This document shows positions 6,486-14,241 of a DNA stretch of 17,057 bases, piece after piece. Every line of letters begins with the position of its first letter. The stretch's first letter is position 1. The translations under genes and the position numbers were made by a program. The DNA lies in assembly GCA_039808365.1 (NCBI GenBank), contig JBDHSX010000073.1, forward strand, positions 1 through 17,057, written 5' to 3'. The stretch is from 62-47 sp039808365. Lineage in GTDB: Bacteria; Pseudomonadota; Alphaproteobacteria; Rhizobiales; Xanthobacteraceae. The notes under the pieces are model-generated. The model was not told the origin of the DNA. It made no database searches and was given only the letters and a program-made list of their open reading frames with translations.

Positions 6486-7106
6486 ATGCGCTACGCAAAG
6501 GACCACAAGCAGGAGACCCACGCCCGCATCGTCAGGAAAGCCTCGGTCAAGCTGCGCGAGCGCGGCGCGCACGGCATCGGCGTCGCCGGCCTGATGAAGG
6601 AGGCGGGCCTCACCCATGGCGGTTTCTACGCCCATTTCGCCTCGCGCGAGGCGCTGGTGATCGAGGCGTTGGCCGATGCGATGGAGCGCTCGGTCGCGGC
6701 GTGGCGGCGGCGGACCGAGCCGATGCCGCCTGCGGCGCGCTTCAGGGCCATCGTCGAATCCTATCTGAGCCCCGCCCATCGCGACGATCCGGGCCATGGC
6801 TGCGCGCTGCCGGCGCTCGCCGCCGAAATCGGACGCGAGAGCGCCAGGACCCGCCGGGCCTTCGCCGCCCGGATCGAGGACATGGTGCAGATGCTGGCCG
6901 AACAGGTTCCCGACGCCTCCGCCCGGGCGGCGCGGAAACAGGCGCTGGCCGCGCTCGCCACCATGGTCGGGGCCGTGGTGCTGGCGCGCGCGAGCGGCCC
7001 CGGCGCCCTGTCCGACGATATTCTCGCCGCCGGCCGGGACGCCGTGCTGGGCAAGCCCGCGCCAGCCGCGACCCGGGCCAAGACCACCGCGACCCGCGCG
7101 ACCTGA
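6486..7106 (+). CDS. TetR/AcrR-family transcriptional regulator
   Basis: This 206-residue protein has the TetR layout. The helix-turn-helix is at about residues 31-51, with the characteristic 'GLTHGGFYAHFASREAL' ending. The rest is an all-alpha ligand-binding domain of normal length. GGGGAG at 6475-6480 sits 5 bases before the ATG at 6486; a GTG three bases further up (6483) is too close to that site. The last 15 residues are a low-complexity Ala/Thr/Lys/Arg tail. It is divergent from the enoyl-CoA hydratase gene and upstream of the mmsA series. It therefore probably controls this catabolic set in response to an acyl-CoA or free acid, but neither ligand nor targets can be read from sequence. 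Confidence 0.92.
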   Translation: MRYAKDHKQETHARIVRKASVKLRERGAHGIGVAGLMKEAGLTHGGFYAHFASREALVIEALADAMERSVAAWRRRTEPMPPAARFRAIVESYLSPAHRDDPGHGCALPALAAEIGRESARTRRAFAARIEDMVQMLAEQVPDASARAARKQALAALATMVGAVVLARASGPGALSDDILAAGRDAVLGKPAPAATRAKTTATRAT

Positions 7107-7138
7107 CCCGGCGACGGCGGCGCCGCTATTGGCGCGTC

Positions 7139-7161
7139 TGCACAAGCCATGTGTGCATTTT
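7139..7161 (+). terminator. Weak hairpin with short T run after the TetR gene
   Basis: TGCACA (7139-7144) pairs with TGTGCA (7152-7157) around a 7-base loop, and TTTT follows directly at 7158-7161. It lies 33 bp after the TetR stop codon. The 6-bp stem is short and only partly GC, so termination here would be modest at best. Confidence 0.3.
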
Positions 7162-7422
7162 CGCAACCGGGTTGCGCGGAGAATCCATTTTCAAAAGCCG
7201 GGCGGAAGGGCCAAACTATCCTCAGAGTTTGACCGGAAATGAGGCGTCATCGTCCGCGAAGGCGGACGATCCAGTCATCCGGGCGGGCGCATGGGAGATT
7301 TTGCCCCGCCATTGAGGACTGGATGCTCCGCTTTCGCGAAGTCTGACGTGTCTCGTGTTGCCGATTTGATCCGAAAACGAATTTCCGGTCAGACGATCAG
7401 GACGATTTTTCTGGAGGAAAAC
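7162..7422. other. Non-coding leader of the mmsA gene series
   Basis: The stretch between the TetR and mmsA genes (316 bp in all) holds no gene I can support. It contains the weak hairpin at 7139-7161, an inverted repeat CAAACT (7212-7217) / AGTTTG (7226-7231) that could be an operator, and the repeat doublet at 7245-7348. A promoter for the mmsA series should lie here, most simply in the 74 bp between the doublet and the start codon, but no clear -35/-10 pair stands out. The mmsA frame stays open through part of this region (from 7291), which only translates the repeat. Confidence 0.4.
7245..7348. repeat. Inverted repeat doublet (REP/mini-element-like)
   Basis: The 35-base arm at 7245-7279 (begins cgtcatcgtccgcgaag) matches, with several differences, the reverse complement of 7314-7348 (begins cgtcagacttcgcgaaa on the other strand). 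Both arms end in 'catccagtc' or 'gatccagtc' plus 'atc/ctc'. The first arm is itself a hairpin (atcgtccgc / gcggacgat). The inner 34 bp also hold partly complementary GC-rich words (gggcggg / ccccgcc). The whole could fold into one long cruciform and resembles a non-autonomous palindromic repeat. Confidence 0.65.
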
Positions 7423-8916
7423 ATGCGCTCGATCGGACATTTCATCGGCGGCAAGGCCGTCAACGGCACATCCGGACGCTTTGCCGACGTCTACCAGCCG
7501 ATGACCGGCGAGGTACAGGCCCAGGTCGCGCTGGCCTCGAAGGCCGAGGTGCGCGCCGCGATCGAGAACGCCAAGGCGGCGCAACCCGATTGGGGCGCGA
7601 CCAATCCGCAGCGCCGCGTCCGCGTGCTGATGAAGTTTCTCGAATTGCTGGCGAAGGAGAACGATTCGCTGGCCGAACTGCTCGCGCGCGAGCACGGCAA
7701 GACGATTCCGGACGCCAAGGGCGATATTTTTCGTGGCGTCGAGGTCGTCGAATATGCGATCGGCATCCCCGAACTGATGAAGGGAAACTATACCGAGGGC
7801 GCGGGCCCCGGCATCGACAGCTATTCGATGCGCCAGCCGCTCGGCGTCGTCGCCGGCATCACGCCGTTCAATTTCCCGGCGATGATCCCGATGTGGAAAT
7901 TCGCGCCGGCCATCGCCTGCGGCAACGCCTTCATCCTCAAGCCGTCCGAGCGCGACCCCGGCGTGCCGATGCGGCTGGCCGAACTGATGCTGGAGGCCGG
8001 CCTGCCGCCGGGCATCCTCAACGTCGTCAACGGCGACAAGGAGGCGGTGGACGCGCTGCTCGACGACCATGATATTTCGGCGGTCGGTTTCGTCGGCTCG
8101 TCCGACATCGCGCAATATATCTATTCGCGCGCGGCCGCGACCGGGAAGCGGGCGCAATGCTTCGGCGGCGCCAAGAACCACATGATCATCATGCCCGACG
8201 CCGATCTCGACCAGTCGGTCGACGCGCTGGTCGGCGCCGGCTATGGCGCGGCCGGCGAGCGCTGCATGGCGATCTCGGTGGCCGTTCCGGTCGGCAAGAC
8301 CACCGCCGACCGGCTGATGGAAAAGCTCATTCCGCGCGTCGAAAGCCTCAAGATCGGCCCCTCGACCGATGGCAGCGCCGACTTCGGACCGCTGGTCACC
8401 AAGGCCGCGCTGGAGCGGGTCAAGAACTACGTCGAGATCGGCGTGAAAGAGGGCGCGACGCTCAAGGTCGATGGCCGCGGCTTCAAGATGCAGGGCTATG
8501 AGAACGGCTTCTACATGGGCGGCTGCCTGTTCGACAACGTCACCAAGGACATGCGGATCTACAAGGAGGAAATCTTCGGCCCCGTCCTGTCGGTGGTGCG
8601 CGCCAATGATTTCGAGGAGGCGGTGCGGCTGCCGTCCGAGCATGAATACGGCAACGGCGTCGCGATCTTCACCCGCGACGGCGACGCCGCGCGCGAGTTC
8701 ACCGCGCGCGTCAATGTCGGCATGGTCGGCGTCAACGTGCCGATCCCGGTGCCGGTGGCCTACTACACCTTCGGCGGCTGGAAACGCTCGGGCTTCGGCG
8801 ATCTCAATCAATACGGCCCCGACTCGGTGCGCTTCTACACCAAGACCAAGACGGTGACCTCGCGCTGGCCGTCGGGCGTCAAGGAAGGGGCCCAGTTCGC
8901 ATTCCATAGCAAGTAA
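7423..8916 (+). CDS. mmsA: Methylmalonate-semialdehyde dehydrogenase (CoA-acylating)
   Basis: This 497-residue aldehyde dehydrogenase oxidises methylmalonate semialdehyde with NAD+ and CoA to propionyl-CoA and CO2, the last step of valine breakdown. The catalytic cysteine is Cys281 in 'GAAGERCMAIS', and 'ITPFNFPAMIPMW' at 146-158 forms the NAD-site start. At the position where hydrolytic aldehyde dehydrogenases carry their general-base Glu ('ELGGK'), this protein has 'CFGGAKNH' (246-253) with no Glu. That is the mark of the CoA-acylating MmsA/IolA group. The ATG at 7423 follows GGAGG at 7413-7417; the frame extends to 7291, but that part translates a palindromic repeat. The dehydrogenase gene follows after 17 bp, so the two are in one operon. 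IolA of inositol breakdown is the same family, but the neighbours point to valine. Confidence 0.96.
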   Translation: MRSIGHFIGGKAVNGTSGRFADVYQPMTGEVQAQVALASKAEVRAAIENAKAAQPDWGATNPQRRVRVLMKFLELLAKENDSLAELLAREHGKTIPDAKGDIFRGVEVVEYAIGIPELMKGNYTEGAGPGIDSYSMRQPLGVVAGITPFNFPAMIPMWKFAPAIACGNAFILKPSERDPGVPMRLAELMLEAGLPPGILNVVNGDKEAVDALLDDHDISAVGFVGSSDIAQYIYSRAAATGKRAQCFGGAKNHMIIMPDADLDQSVDALVGAGYGAAGERCMAISVAVPVGKTTADRLMEKLIPRVESLKIGPSTDGSADFGPLVTKAALERVKNYVEIGVKEGATLKVDGRGFKMQGYENGFYMGGCLFDNVTKDMRIYKEEIFGPVLSVVRANDFEEAVRLPSEHEYGNGVAIFTRDGDAAREFTARVNVGMVGVNVPIPVPVAYYTFGGWKRSGFGDLNQYGPDSVRFYTKTKTVTSRWPSGVKEGAQFAFHSK

Positions 8917-8933
8917 GAGGCGGGCGAGGCGGC

Positions 8934-10079
8934 ATGCAGTTCGCGCTCAACGAAGATCAGATCGCGGTCCGCGACATGGCGCGGACTTTCGCGGCCGAGA
9001 AGATCGCGCCGTTCGCGCTGAAATGGGACGAGGACAAGCACTTTCCCGTCGACGTGATGCGCGAGGCCGCGAGCCTCGGCATCGGCGGCATCTATATCAA
9101 GGACGACGTCGGCGGCTCGGCGCTGACCCGCTTCGACGCCGCCCTGATCTTCGAGGCCCTGGCGCAGGGCTGCCCGACGGTGTCGTCGTTCATCTCGATC
9201 CATAACATGGCGTCGTGGATGATCGACGCCTATGGCTCCAGCGAGCAGCGCCACAAATGGCTGCCGCAACTCTGCACCATGGAGCAGCTCGCGAGCTATT
9301 GCCTGACCGAGCCGGGCGCGGGCTCCGACGCCGCCGCGCTGCGCACACGCGCCACGCGCGACGGCGACCACTACGTGCTCAACGGCCAGAAGCAGTTCAT
9401 CTCCGGCGCCGGCAGCACCGATCTGCTGGTGGCGATGGTGCGCACCGGGGACGCCGGCCCCGGCGGCATCTCGACGCTGGTGATCGACAGCACCACGCCG
9501 GGCGTCTCGTTCGGCGCCAACGAGCGCAAGATGGGCTGGAACGCGCAGCCCACCCGCGCGGTGATCTTCGAGAACGCCCGCGTGCCGGTCGCCAATCGCC
9601 TCGGTGACGAGGGCATCGGCTTCAAGATCGCGATGGCCGGGCTCGACGGCGGCCGGCTCAACATCGCCGCCTGTTCGCTCGGCGGCGCGCAGGCGGCGCT
9701 CGACAAGACGCTCGCCTACATGAGGGAGCGCAAGGCGTTCAACAAGCGGCTCGACGAGTTTCAGGCGCTGCAATTCCGCGTCGCCGACATGGCGACCGAA
9801 CTGGAAGCGGCGCGCACCTTCCTGTGGCGCGCGGCGGCGGCGCTCGACCGCAAGGACGCCGACGCCACCACGCTGTGCGCGATGGCCAAGCGGTTCGGCA
9901 CCGATGTCGGCTTCGCCGTCGCCAATCAGGCGCTGCAACTGCATGGCGGCTATGGCTATCTGGCGGAATACGGCATCGAGAAGATCGTCCGCGACCTGCG
10001 CGTGCATCAGATTCTCGAAGGCACCAACGAGATCATGCGACTGATCGTGTCGCGCAAGCTGATCGAGGGCGCGCGATGA
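8934..10079 (+). CDS. Acyl-CoA dehydrogenase, isobutyryl-CoA dehydrogenase-like
   Basis: This 381-residue FAD enzyme introduces a double bond into an acyl-CoA. The three acyl-CoA dehydrogenase domains are in order: N-terminal helical, middle beta ('CLTEPGAGSDAAAL' at about 123-136) and C-terminal helical. The catalytic base is Glu362 in 'ILEGTNEIM', the usual position for short-chain enzymes. The motif 'SFISIHNMASWMID' near 85-98 is typical of the branched-chain (ACAD8, isobutyryl-CoA) group. Together with MmsA, the hydrolase and MmsB beside it, this makes isobutyryl-CoA to methacrylyl-CoA the likely reaction. 2-Methylbutyryl-CoA is an alternative substrate. It starts 17 bp after mmsA and its stop overlaps the next start (ATGA at 10076-10079). 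Confidence 0.93.
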   Translation: MQFALNEDQIAVRDMARTFAAEKIAPFALKWDEDKHFPVDVMREAASLGIGGIYIKDDVGGSALTRFDAALIFEALAQGCPTVSSFISIHNMASWMIDAYGSSEQRHKWLPQLCTMEQLASYCLTEPGAGSDAAALRTRATRDGDHYVLNGQKQFISGAGSTDLLVAMVRTGDAGPGGISTLVIDSTTPGVSFGANERKMGWNAQPTRAVIFENARVPVANRLGDEGIGFKIAMAGLDGGRLNIAACSLGGAQAALDKTLAYMRERKAFNKRLDEFQALQFRVADMATELEAARTFLWRAAAALDRKDADATTLCAMAKRFGTDVGFAVANQALQLHGGYGYLAEYGIEKIVRDLRVHQILEGTNEIMRLIVSRKLIEGAR

Positions 10080-11149
10080 GTTTCGAGATCACCGAAGGCG
10101 ACCTGATCGTCCGCCGCGAGAGCGCGGCCGGCGTGATCCGGCTCAACCGCCCGAAGGCGATCAACGCGCTGACGCTGGAAATGACCCGCGAGATGGATCG
10201 CGCGCTCGATGCGTTCGTGGCCGATCCCACTGTGGCGCTGATCCTGCTGGAAGGCGCGGGCGAGCGCGGGCTGTGCGCCGGCGGCGACATTCGCGGGCTC
10301 TATGACAGCGCGCGCGAGAAGGGCGATCTCGGCCCGGTGTTCTGGCGCGAGGAATACATCCTCGACGACCGCATCGCGCGGTTTCCGAAACCCTATGTCG
10401 CCTACATGGACGGCCTGGTGATGGGCGGCGGCACCGGCCTTGCGGCGCACGGCAGCCATCGCGTCGTCAACGACAAGACCAAGGTCGGCATGCCGGAGGT
10501 CGGCATCGGCTTCTTCCCCGATGTCGGCGGCACCTGGCTGTTGTCGCGCGCGCCGGGCGAGGTCGGCACCTATTTCGGCCTGACCGGACAGACCATGACC
10601 GGGGCTGACGCGATCTATGCCGGCTTCGCTGATGTCTACGTGCCGTCGTCGCGGTGGCCGGAGCTTCGTGCCGCCCTGATCGCCTTGCCGCAAGGGGCGG
10701 ACGCCGCGCGGGTCACGGACACCTTGCGCGGCTTCAGTGAAACGCCGCAGCCGGGCATCGCCGAGCGTCATCGCGCCGAGATCGACGCGGCGTTCGGCCA
10801 CGACAGCATGGAGGCGATCGTCGCGGCGCTGCGCGGTCAGGGCTCCGATTTCGCGCAAGCGACGTTGAAGGCGCTCGGCGAGAAGTCGCCCACCAGCCTC
10901 AAGGTGGCGTTGAGGTTGTTGCGCGCGGCCCGCGCCTCCAACTCGTTGCAGGAATGCCTGGCGCGCGAGTATCGCGCCGCCTTGCAGGTGTTCGACAGCG
11001 CGGAGTTCATCGAGGGCGTGCGCGCCGCCATCATCGACAAGGACCGTCAGCCGAAATGGAATCCGGCGCGGATCGAGGAGGTGACGCCGGAAATCGTCGA
11101 CCGCTACTTCGCGCCGCGCCCCGGCGACCGACTGGTTTTTCCGGAATAG
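10076..11149 (+). CDS. 3-Hydroxyisobutyryl-CoA hydrolase (crotonase superfamily)
   Basis: This 357-residue crotonase-fold enzyme removes CoA from 3-hydroxyisobutyryl-CoA, giving free 3-hydroxyisobutyrate for MmsB. It is longer than an ordinary enoyl-CoA hydratase (about 260), as hydrolases of this type are. It has 'GGDIRGLYD' at 69-77 and the diagnostic 'PEVGIGFFPDVGGTWLLSR' at 140-158. There Glu141 and Asp149 take the places of the catalytic pair known from the human enzyme. The ATG at 10076 overlaps the preceding stop by 4 bp, showing translational coupling; longer in-frame extensions to 9824 run inside the dehydrogenase gene and are rejected. A palindromic repeat follows 4 bp after its stop and may end or trim this transcript. 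Confidence 0.94.
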   Translation: MSFEITEGDLIVRRESAAGVIRLNRPKAINALTLEMTREMDRALDAFVADPTVALILLEGAGERGLCAGGDIRGLYDSAREKGDLGPVFWREEYILDDRIARFPKPYVAYMDGLVMGGGTGLAAHGSHRVVNDKTKVGMPEVGIGFFPDVGGTWLLSRAPGEVGTYFGLTGQTMTGADAIYAGFADVYVPSSRWPELRAALIALPQGADAARVTDTLRGFSETPQPGIAERHRAEIDAAFGHDSMEAIVAALRGQGSDFAQATLKALGEKSPTSLKVALRLLRAARASNSLQECLAREYRAALQVFDSAEFIEGVRAAIIDKDRQPKWNPARIEEVTPEIVDRYFAPRPGDRLVFPE

Positions 11150-11153
11150 AGGC

Positions 11154-11239
11154 CCGTCATTGCGAGCGAAGCGAAGCAATCCAGAAGGCTCCAAAGCAAG
11201 AGCTGGATTGCTTCATCGCTTCGCTTCTCGCAATGACGG
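11154..11239. repeat. Long palindromic repeat ('gcgaagcgaagcaatcc' family), complete copy
   Basis: The left arm at 11154-11184 (CCGTCATTGCGAGCGAAGC...) is complementary, with few differences, to the right arm at 11203-11239 (CTGGATTGCTTC...GCAATGACGG). About 18 bases form the loop. Folded, it makes a stem of about 30 bp. It sits 4 bp after the hydrolase gene and 39 bp before mmsB. It may stabilise the upstream mRNA end or lower read-through into mmsB. Further copies or parts lie at 14073-14110 and at the right edge of the window. Confidence 0.85.
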
Positions 11240-11278
11240 ATAGGTTTGGTTACACGACAGGCAAAAAGAGGAAACGTC

Positions 11279-12166
11279 ATGGCGAACATCGCATTCATCG
11301 GCCTCGGCAACATGGGCGGCCCGATGGCCGCGAACCTGGTCAAGGCCGGGCACAAGGTCACCGGTTTCGATCTGGTCGACGCCTCGCGCGAGGCGGCGAA
11401 GGCCGCGGGCGCCTCGATCGCCGCGACCGCGACGGATGCGGTCAAGGGCGCTGAGGTGGTGGTCACCATGCTGCCGGCGGGCAAGCATGTGCTGGCGGTG
11501 TGGACCGAGATCCTGCCGTCCATCACGAAAGGCGCGCTGCTGATCGACTGCTCGACCATCGACGTCGAAAGCGCGGTCGCGGCCCATGGCCTCGCCGCCA
11601 AGGCCGGCGTCGCCTCGGTCGACGCGCCGGTGTCCGGCGGCGTCGGTGGCGCGCAGGGCGCGACGCTCACTTTCATGTGCGGCGGCGACGATGCCGCCTT
11701 CGCTTCGGCCAAGCCGATCCTTGAGAAGATGGGCAAGAAGATCGTCCATTGCGGCAAGGCCGGCGCCGGGCAGGCGGCGAAAATCTGCAACAACATGATC
11801 CTCGGCATTTCAATGATCGGGGTGTGCGAGGCGTTCACGCTGGCGGAAAAGCTCGGTCTGTCGCATCAGGCGCTGTTCGACGTGTCGTCGACCTCGTCGG
11901 GCCAGTGCTGGTCGCTGACGACCTACTGTCCGGTGCCCGGCCCGGTGCCGACCTCGCCGGCCAACAACGACTACAAGCCTGGCTTCGCCGCCGCCTTGAT
12001 GCTGAAGGACCTGCGGCTGTCGCAGGCGGCCGCCAAGGCCACGGGAGCCGCGACCCCGATGGGGGCGCATGCCGAGGAGATTTACGCGGCCTTCGAGCAG
12101 GCCGGCCACGGCGGCGTCGATTTCTCCGGCATCATCCGTCATTTGCGCGAGATCGCCGGAAAATAG
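11279..12166 (+). CDS. mmsB: 3-Hydroxyisobutyrate dehydrogenase
   Basis: This 295-residue enzyme oxidises 3-hydroxyisobutyrate with NAD+ to methylmalonate semialdehyde, the substrate of MmsA. The dinucleotide-binding site is at the extreme N-terminus ('IGLGNMGGPMAANL', 7-20). The substrate loop 'DAPVSGGVGGA' is at 115-125, and the catalytic lysine is Lys168 in 'GAGQAAKICNN'. All are standard for the beta-hydroxyacid dehydrogenase family. The ATG at 11279 follows an AGAGGAAA ribosome site; the frame extends 11 codons upstream without support. The 129-bp gap after the hydrolase holds a palindromic repeat, so mmsB may be transcribed with the upstream genes or from a promoter of its own. Gene content makes the 3-hydroxyisobutyrate role much more likely than the related tartronate semialdehyde reductase role. 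Confidence 0.95.
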   Translation: MANIAFIGLGNMGGPMAANLVKAGHKVTGFDLVDASREAAKAAGASIAATATDAVKGAEVVVTMLPAGKHVLAVWTEILPSITKGALLIDCSTIDVESAVAAHGLAAKAGVASVDAPVSGGVGGAQGATLTFMCGGDDAAFASAKPILEKMGKKIVHCGKAGAGQAAKICNNMILGISMIGVCEAFTLAEKLGLSHQALFDVSSTSSGQCWSLTTYCPVPGPVPTSPANNDYKPGFAAALMLKDLRLSQAAAKATGAATPMGAHAEEIYAAFEQAGHGGVDFSGIIRHLREIAGK

Positions 12167-12275
12167 CCGCGCCGCAACGGTCCGGCGGGCGGTCCCGGTC
12201 CTAGGCAAAAGGCGGATTGCCCCGCCGCGTCGCGCGGTGACATGCTGTCCCGAAGACACGATCGAGGATGCGACG

Positions 12276-14006
12276 ATGACGACGTTCCAACAGGCCCGCC
12301 AGTTCCTTCTCGACCATCGCACCGACTACGCGGGCGCGATGGCCGGCTTCAAATGGCCCGACCAGGCCGAGTTCAACTGGGCGCTGGACTGGTTCGACGC
12401 GGATCTGGCGCGCGATCCGCAGAGCCGCGACCGGCCGGCGCTGTGGATCGTCGAGGCGGCGACCAATACCGAAACCAGGCTCACCTTCGCCGAACTGTCG
12501 CGGCGCTCCAACCGCGTCGCCAATTTCCTGCGGGCGCAGGGCTTGAAGCGCGGCGATCATCTGCTGCTGCTGCTCGGCAATGTCGTGCCGTTGTGGGAGA
12601 CGATGCTGGCCTGCATCAAGCTCGGTGTCGTCATCATTCCGGCGACCACGCTGCTGACGCCGGACGAATTGCAGGACCGGCTCGACCGCGGCCGCGCCAG
12701 AGCGGTGGTCGCGGCGCAGGATCAGGTGGCGAAGTTCGGCGCGCTCAGGAGCGGCGATCTCACGCGCATCGTGGTCGGCCCGGCGAGCGACGGCTGGCTG
12801 TCATTTGACAAAGCTTCCGAGTTCCCCGACGACTTCACGGCGGACGGCGTCACCCGCGCCGACGATCCGATGCTGTTGTATTTCACCTCCGGCACCACCG
12901 CGAAGCCGAAGCTGGTGCGGCACAGCCAGCGCAGCTATCCGGTCGGCCATCTTTCCACCATGTACTGGATCGGGCTGAAGCCCGGCGACATTCATCTGAA
13001 CATCTCCTCGCCCGGCTGGGCCAAGCACGCCTGGAGCTGCTTCTTCGCGCCGTGGAACGCGGGGGCTGCGGTGTTCGTGGTCAACCAGCCGCGCTTCGAC
13101 GCCAAGGGACTGCTGTCGACCATCGCCCGCTGCAACGTCACCACGCTGTGCGCGCCGCCGACGGTGTGGCGCATGTTCATTCAGGAGAAGCTGTCGGACT
13201 TTAGGATGGCGTTGCGCGAGGTCTGCGGCGCCGGCGAGCCGCTCAATCCCGAGATCATCGATCAGGTGAAGGCGGCGTGGGGCCTGACCATTCGCGACGG
13301 CTACGGCCAGACCGAGACCACGGCAATGGTCGGCAATTCGCCGGAACAGCCGCTCAAGCTTGGCTCGATGGGGCGGCCAATGCCGGGTTACCACATCCGC
13401 GTCGTCGACGCCGACGGCAACCCCGCCAAGGAAGGCGAGGTGGCCCTCGTGCTCGGCGATCAGCGCCCGGCCGGCCTGATGCAGGGCTACCAGACCGACG
13501 ACGGTCAACTCGCCGGCGCGGAAGGCGCGATCTATCGCAGCGGCGACGTGGTCTTCGTCGATGACGACGGCTATCTCACCTTCGTCGGCCGCGCCGACGA
13601 CGTGTTCAAGTCGTCGGACTATCGCATCAGCCCGTTCGAACTGGAGAGCGTGCTCCTGGAGCACGACCTGGTCGCGGAAGCGGCGGTGATCCCGAGCCCG
13701 GATCCGATCCGGCTCGCGGTGCCCAAGGCTTACATCCTGCTGGTCGGCGACACCGCGCGCTCGCCCGAAACGGCGCTGTCGATCTTCCGCTTCCTGCAAG
13801 AGAAGCTGGCGCCGTTCAAGCGCATCCGCCGCATCGAACTGGTGACCGAACTGCCGAAGACCATCTCCGGCAAGATCCGCCGCGTGCAGTTGCGCCGCCT
13901 CGAACACGACGGCGGCCAGGACGACAAGCTGCGCGGCGTCGAATTCCGCGAGGAGCAATTTCCGGAATTGCAGGCCGCGCGCGCGGCGGGCGCGTCCGGA
14001 AACTGA
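12276..14006 (+). CDS. AMP-binding acyl-CoA synthetase (medium-chain / ACSM-like)
   Basis: This 576-residue enzyme activates a carboxylic acid to acyl-CoA using ATP. The ATP loop is 'YFTSGTTAKPK' (202-212), the adenine-side motif is 'DGYGQTET' (341-348), and the hinge is at 'GRADDVFK' (438-445). The C-terminal catalytic lysine is Lys533 in 'PKTISGK'. The ATP loop has Ala where most family members have Gly. 'SSPGWAKHAWSCFFAPWNAGA' near 244-264 is typical of the medium-chain (ACSM) branch. Which acid it uses is not visible; its place after mmsB makes isobutyrate or another short branched acid plausible. The ATG at 12276 has GAGG about 9 bases upstream; the frame is open back into mmsB but that extension is not coding. 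The 109-bp gap after mmsB has no clear terminator. Confidence 0.92.
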   Translation: MTTFQQARQFLLDHRTDYAGAMAGFKWPDQAEFNWALDWFDADLARDPQSRDRPALWIVEAATNTETRLTFAELSRRSNRVANFLRAQGLKRGDHLLLLLGNVVPLWETMLACIKLGVVIIPATTLLTPDELQDRLDRGRARAVVAAQDQVAKFGALRSGDLTRIVVGPASDGWLSFDKASEFPDDFTADGVTRADDPMLLYFTSGTTAKPKLVRHSQRSYPVGHLSTMYWIGLKPGDIHLNISSPGWAKHAWSCFFAPWNAGAAVFVVNQPRFDAKGLLSTIARCNVTTLCAPPTVWRMFIQEKLSDFRMALREVCGAGEPLNPEIIDQVKAAWGLTIRDGYGQTETTAMVGNSPEQPLKLGSMGRPMPGYHIRVVDADGNPAKEGEVALVLGDQRPAGLMQGYQTDDGQLAGAEGAIYRSGDVVFVDDDGYLTFVGRADDVFKSSDYRISPFELESVLLEHDLVAEAAVIPSPDPIRLAVPKAYILLVGDTARSPETALSIFRFLQEKLAPFKRIRRIELVTELPKTISGKIRRVQLRRLEHDGGQDDKLRGVEFREEQFPELQAARAAGASGN

Positions 14007-14241
14007 AGGGAAAAGCAGGCAAATCCGTCGAGGGCTTGCACAGCCTTTCGTTTCAGGGTCACGGGACAGGGGCTGGATTGCTTCGTCGGCTTCGCCTCCT
14101 CGCAATGACGAGGTGAGGCAATCCACAATCCCGATGGCGGGATCGGCGTCAACATGAAGCGGAAAATTTCCGCATAAATCGCTTGGCCGTTGAACCATTC
14201 TGTGACAACTGCTGCCGAACCATACCGGTAGCGAGAACAGA
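14007..14241. promoter_or_regulatory. Intergenic region with repeat arm and palindromes upstream of the MaoC gene
   Basis: This 235-bp gap holds a solitary right arm of the palindromic repeat (14073-14110) and a hairpin ATCCCG-atgg-CGGGAT (14128-14143, no T-tract). It also has a perfect 15-bp palindrome GCGGAAAATTTCCGC (14159-14173), 68 bp before the MaoC start. The last lies in an AT-rich patch and is a good operator candidate. A promoter for the MaoC-dehydrogenase pair is expected downstream of it, but I see no convincing -35/-10 pair. Confidence 0.4.
14073..14110. repeat. Solitary arm of the 'gcgaagcgaagcaatcc' palindromic repeat
   Basis: The sequence begins ctggattgcttcgtcggc and ends in tcgcaatgacg, matching the right arm of the complete copy at 11203-11239. 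No left arm is present upstream, so this copy is degraded or was inserted incomplete. Confidence 0.7.

Noticed and set aside
7291..7422. Upstream in-frame extension of mmsA
   Set aside because: It translates part of the palindromic element and precedes a GGAGG site and ATG that fit the family's N-terminus.
7222..8907. 561-codon minus-strand open frame
   Set aside because: Although longer than mmsA, it is exactly antisense to it and has no family resemblance; long antisense frames are common in DNA this GC-rich.
8835..10007. 390-codon minus-strand open frame
   Set aside because: It is antisense to the acyl-CoA dehydrogenase gene, whose catalytic motifs are intact.
9824..10075. Upstream in-frame extension of the 3-hydroxyisobutyryl-CoA hydrolase
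   Set aside because: The extension runs inside the dehydrogenase gene in another frame; the ATG at 10076 begins the family match.
11150..11278. Possible CRISPR or tRNA from the repeated 'gcgaagc' words
   Set aside because: Only one inverted repeat is present, with no regular spacer array and no tRNA cloverleaf; it is a dispersed palindromic repeat.
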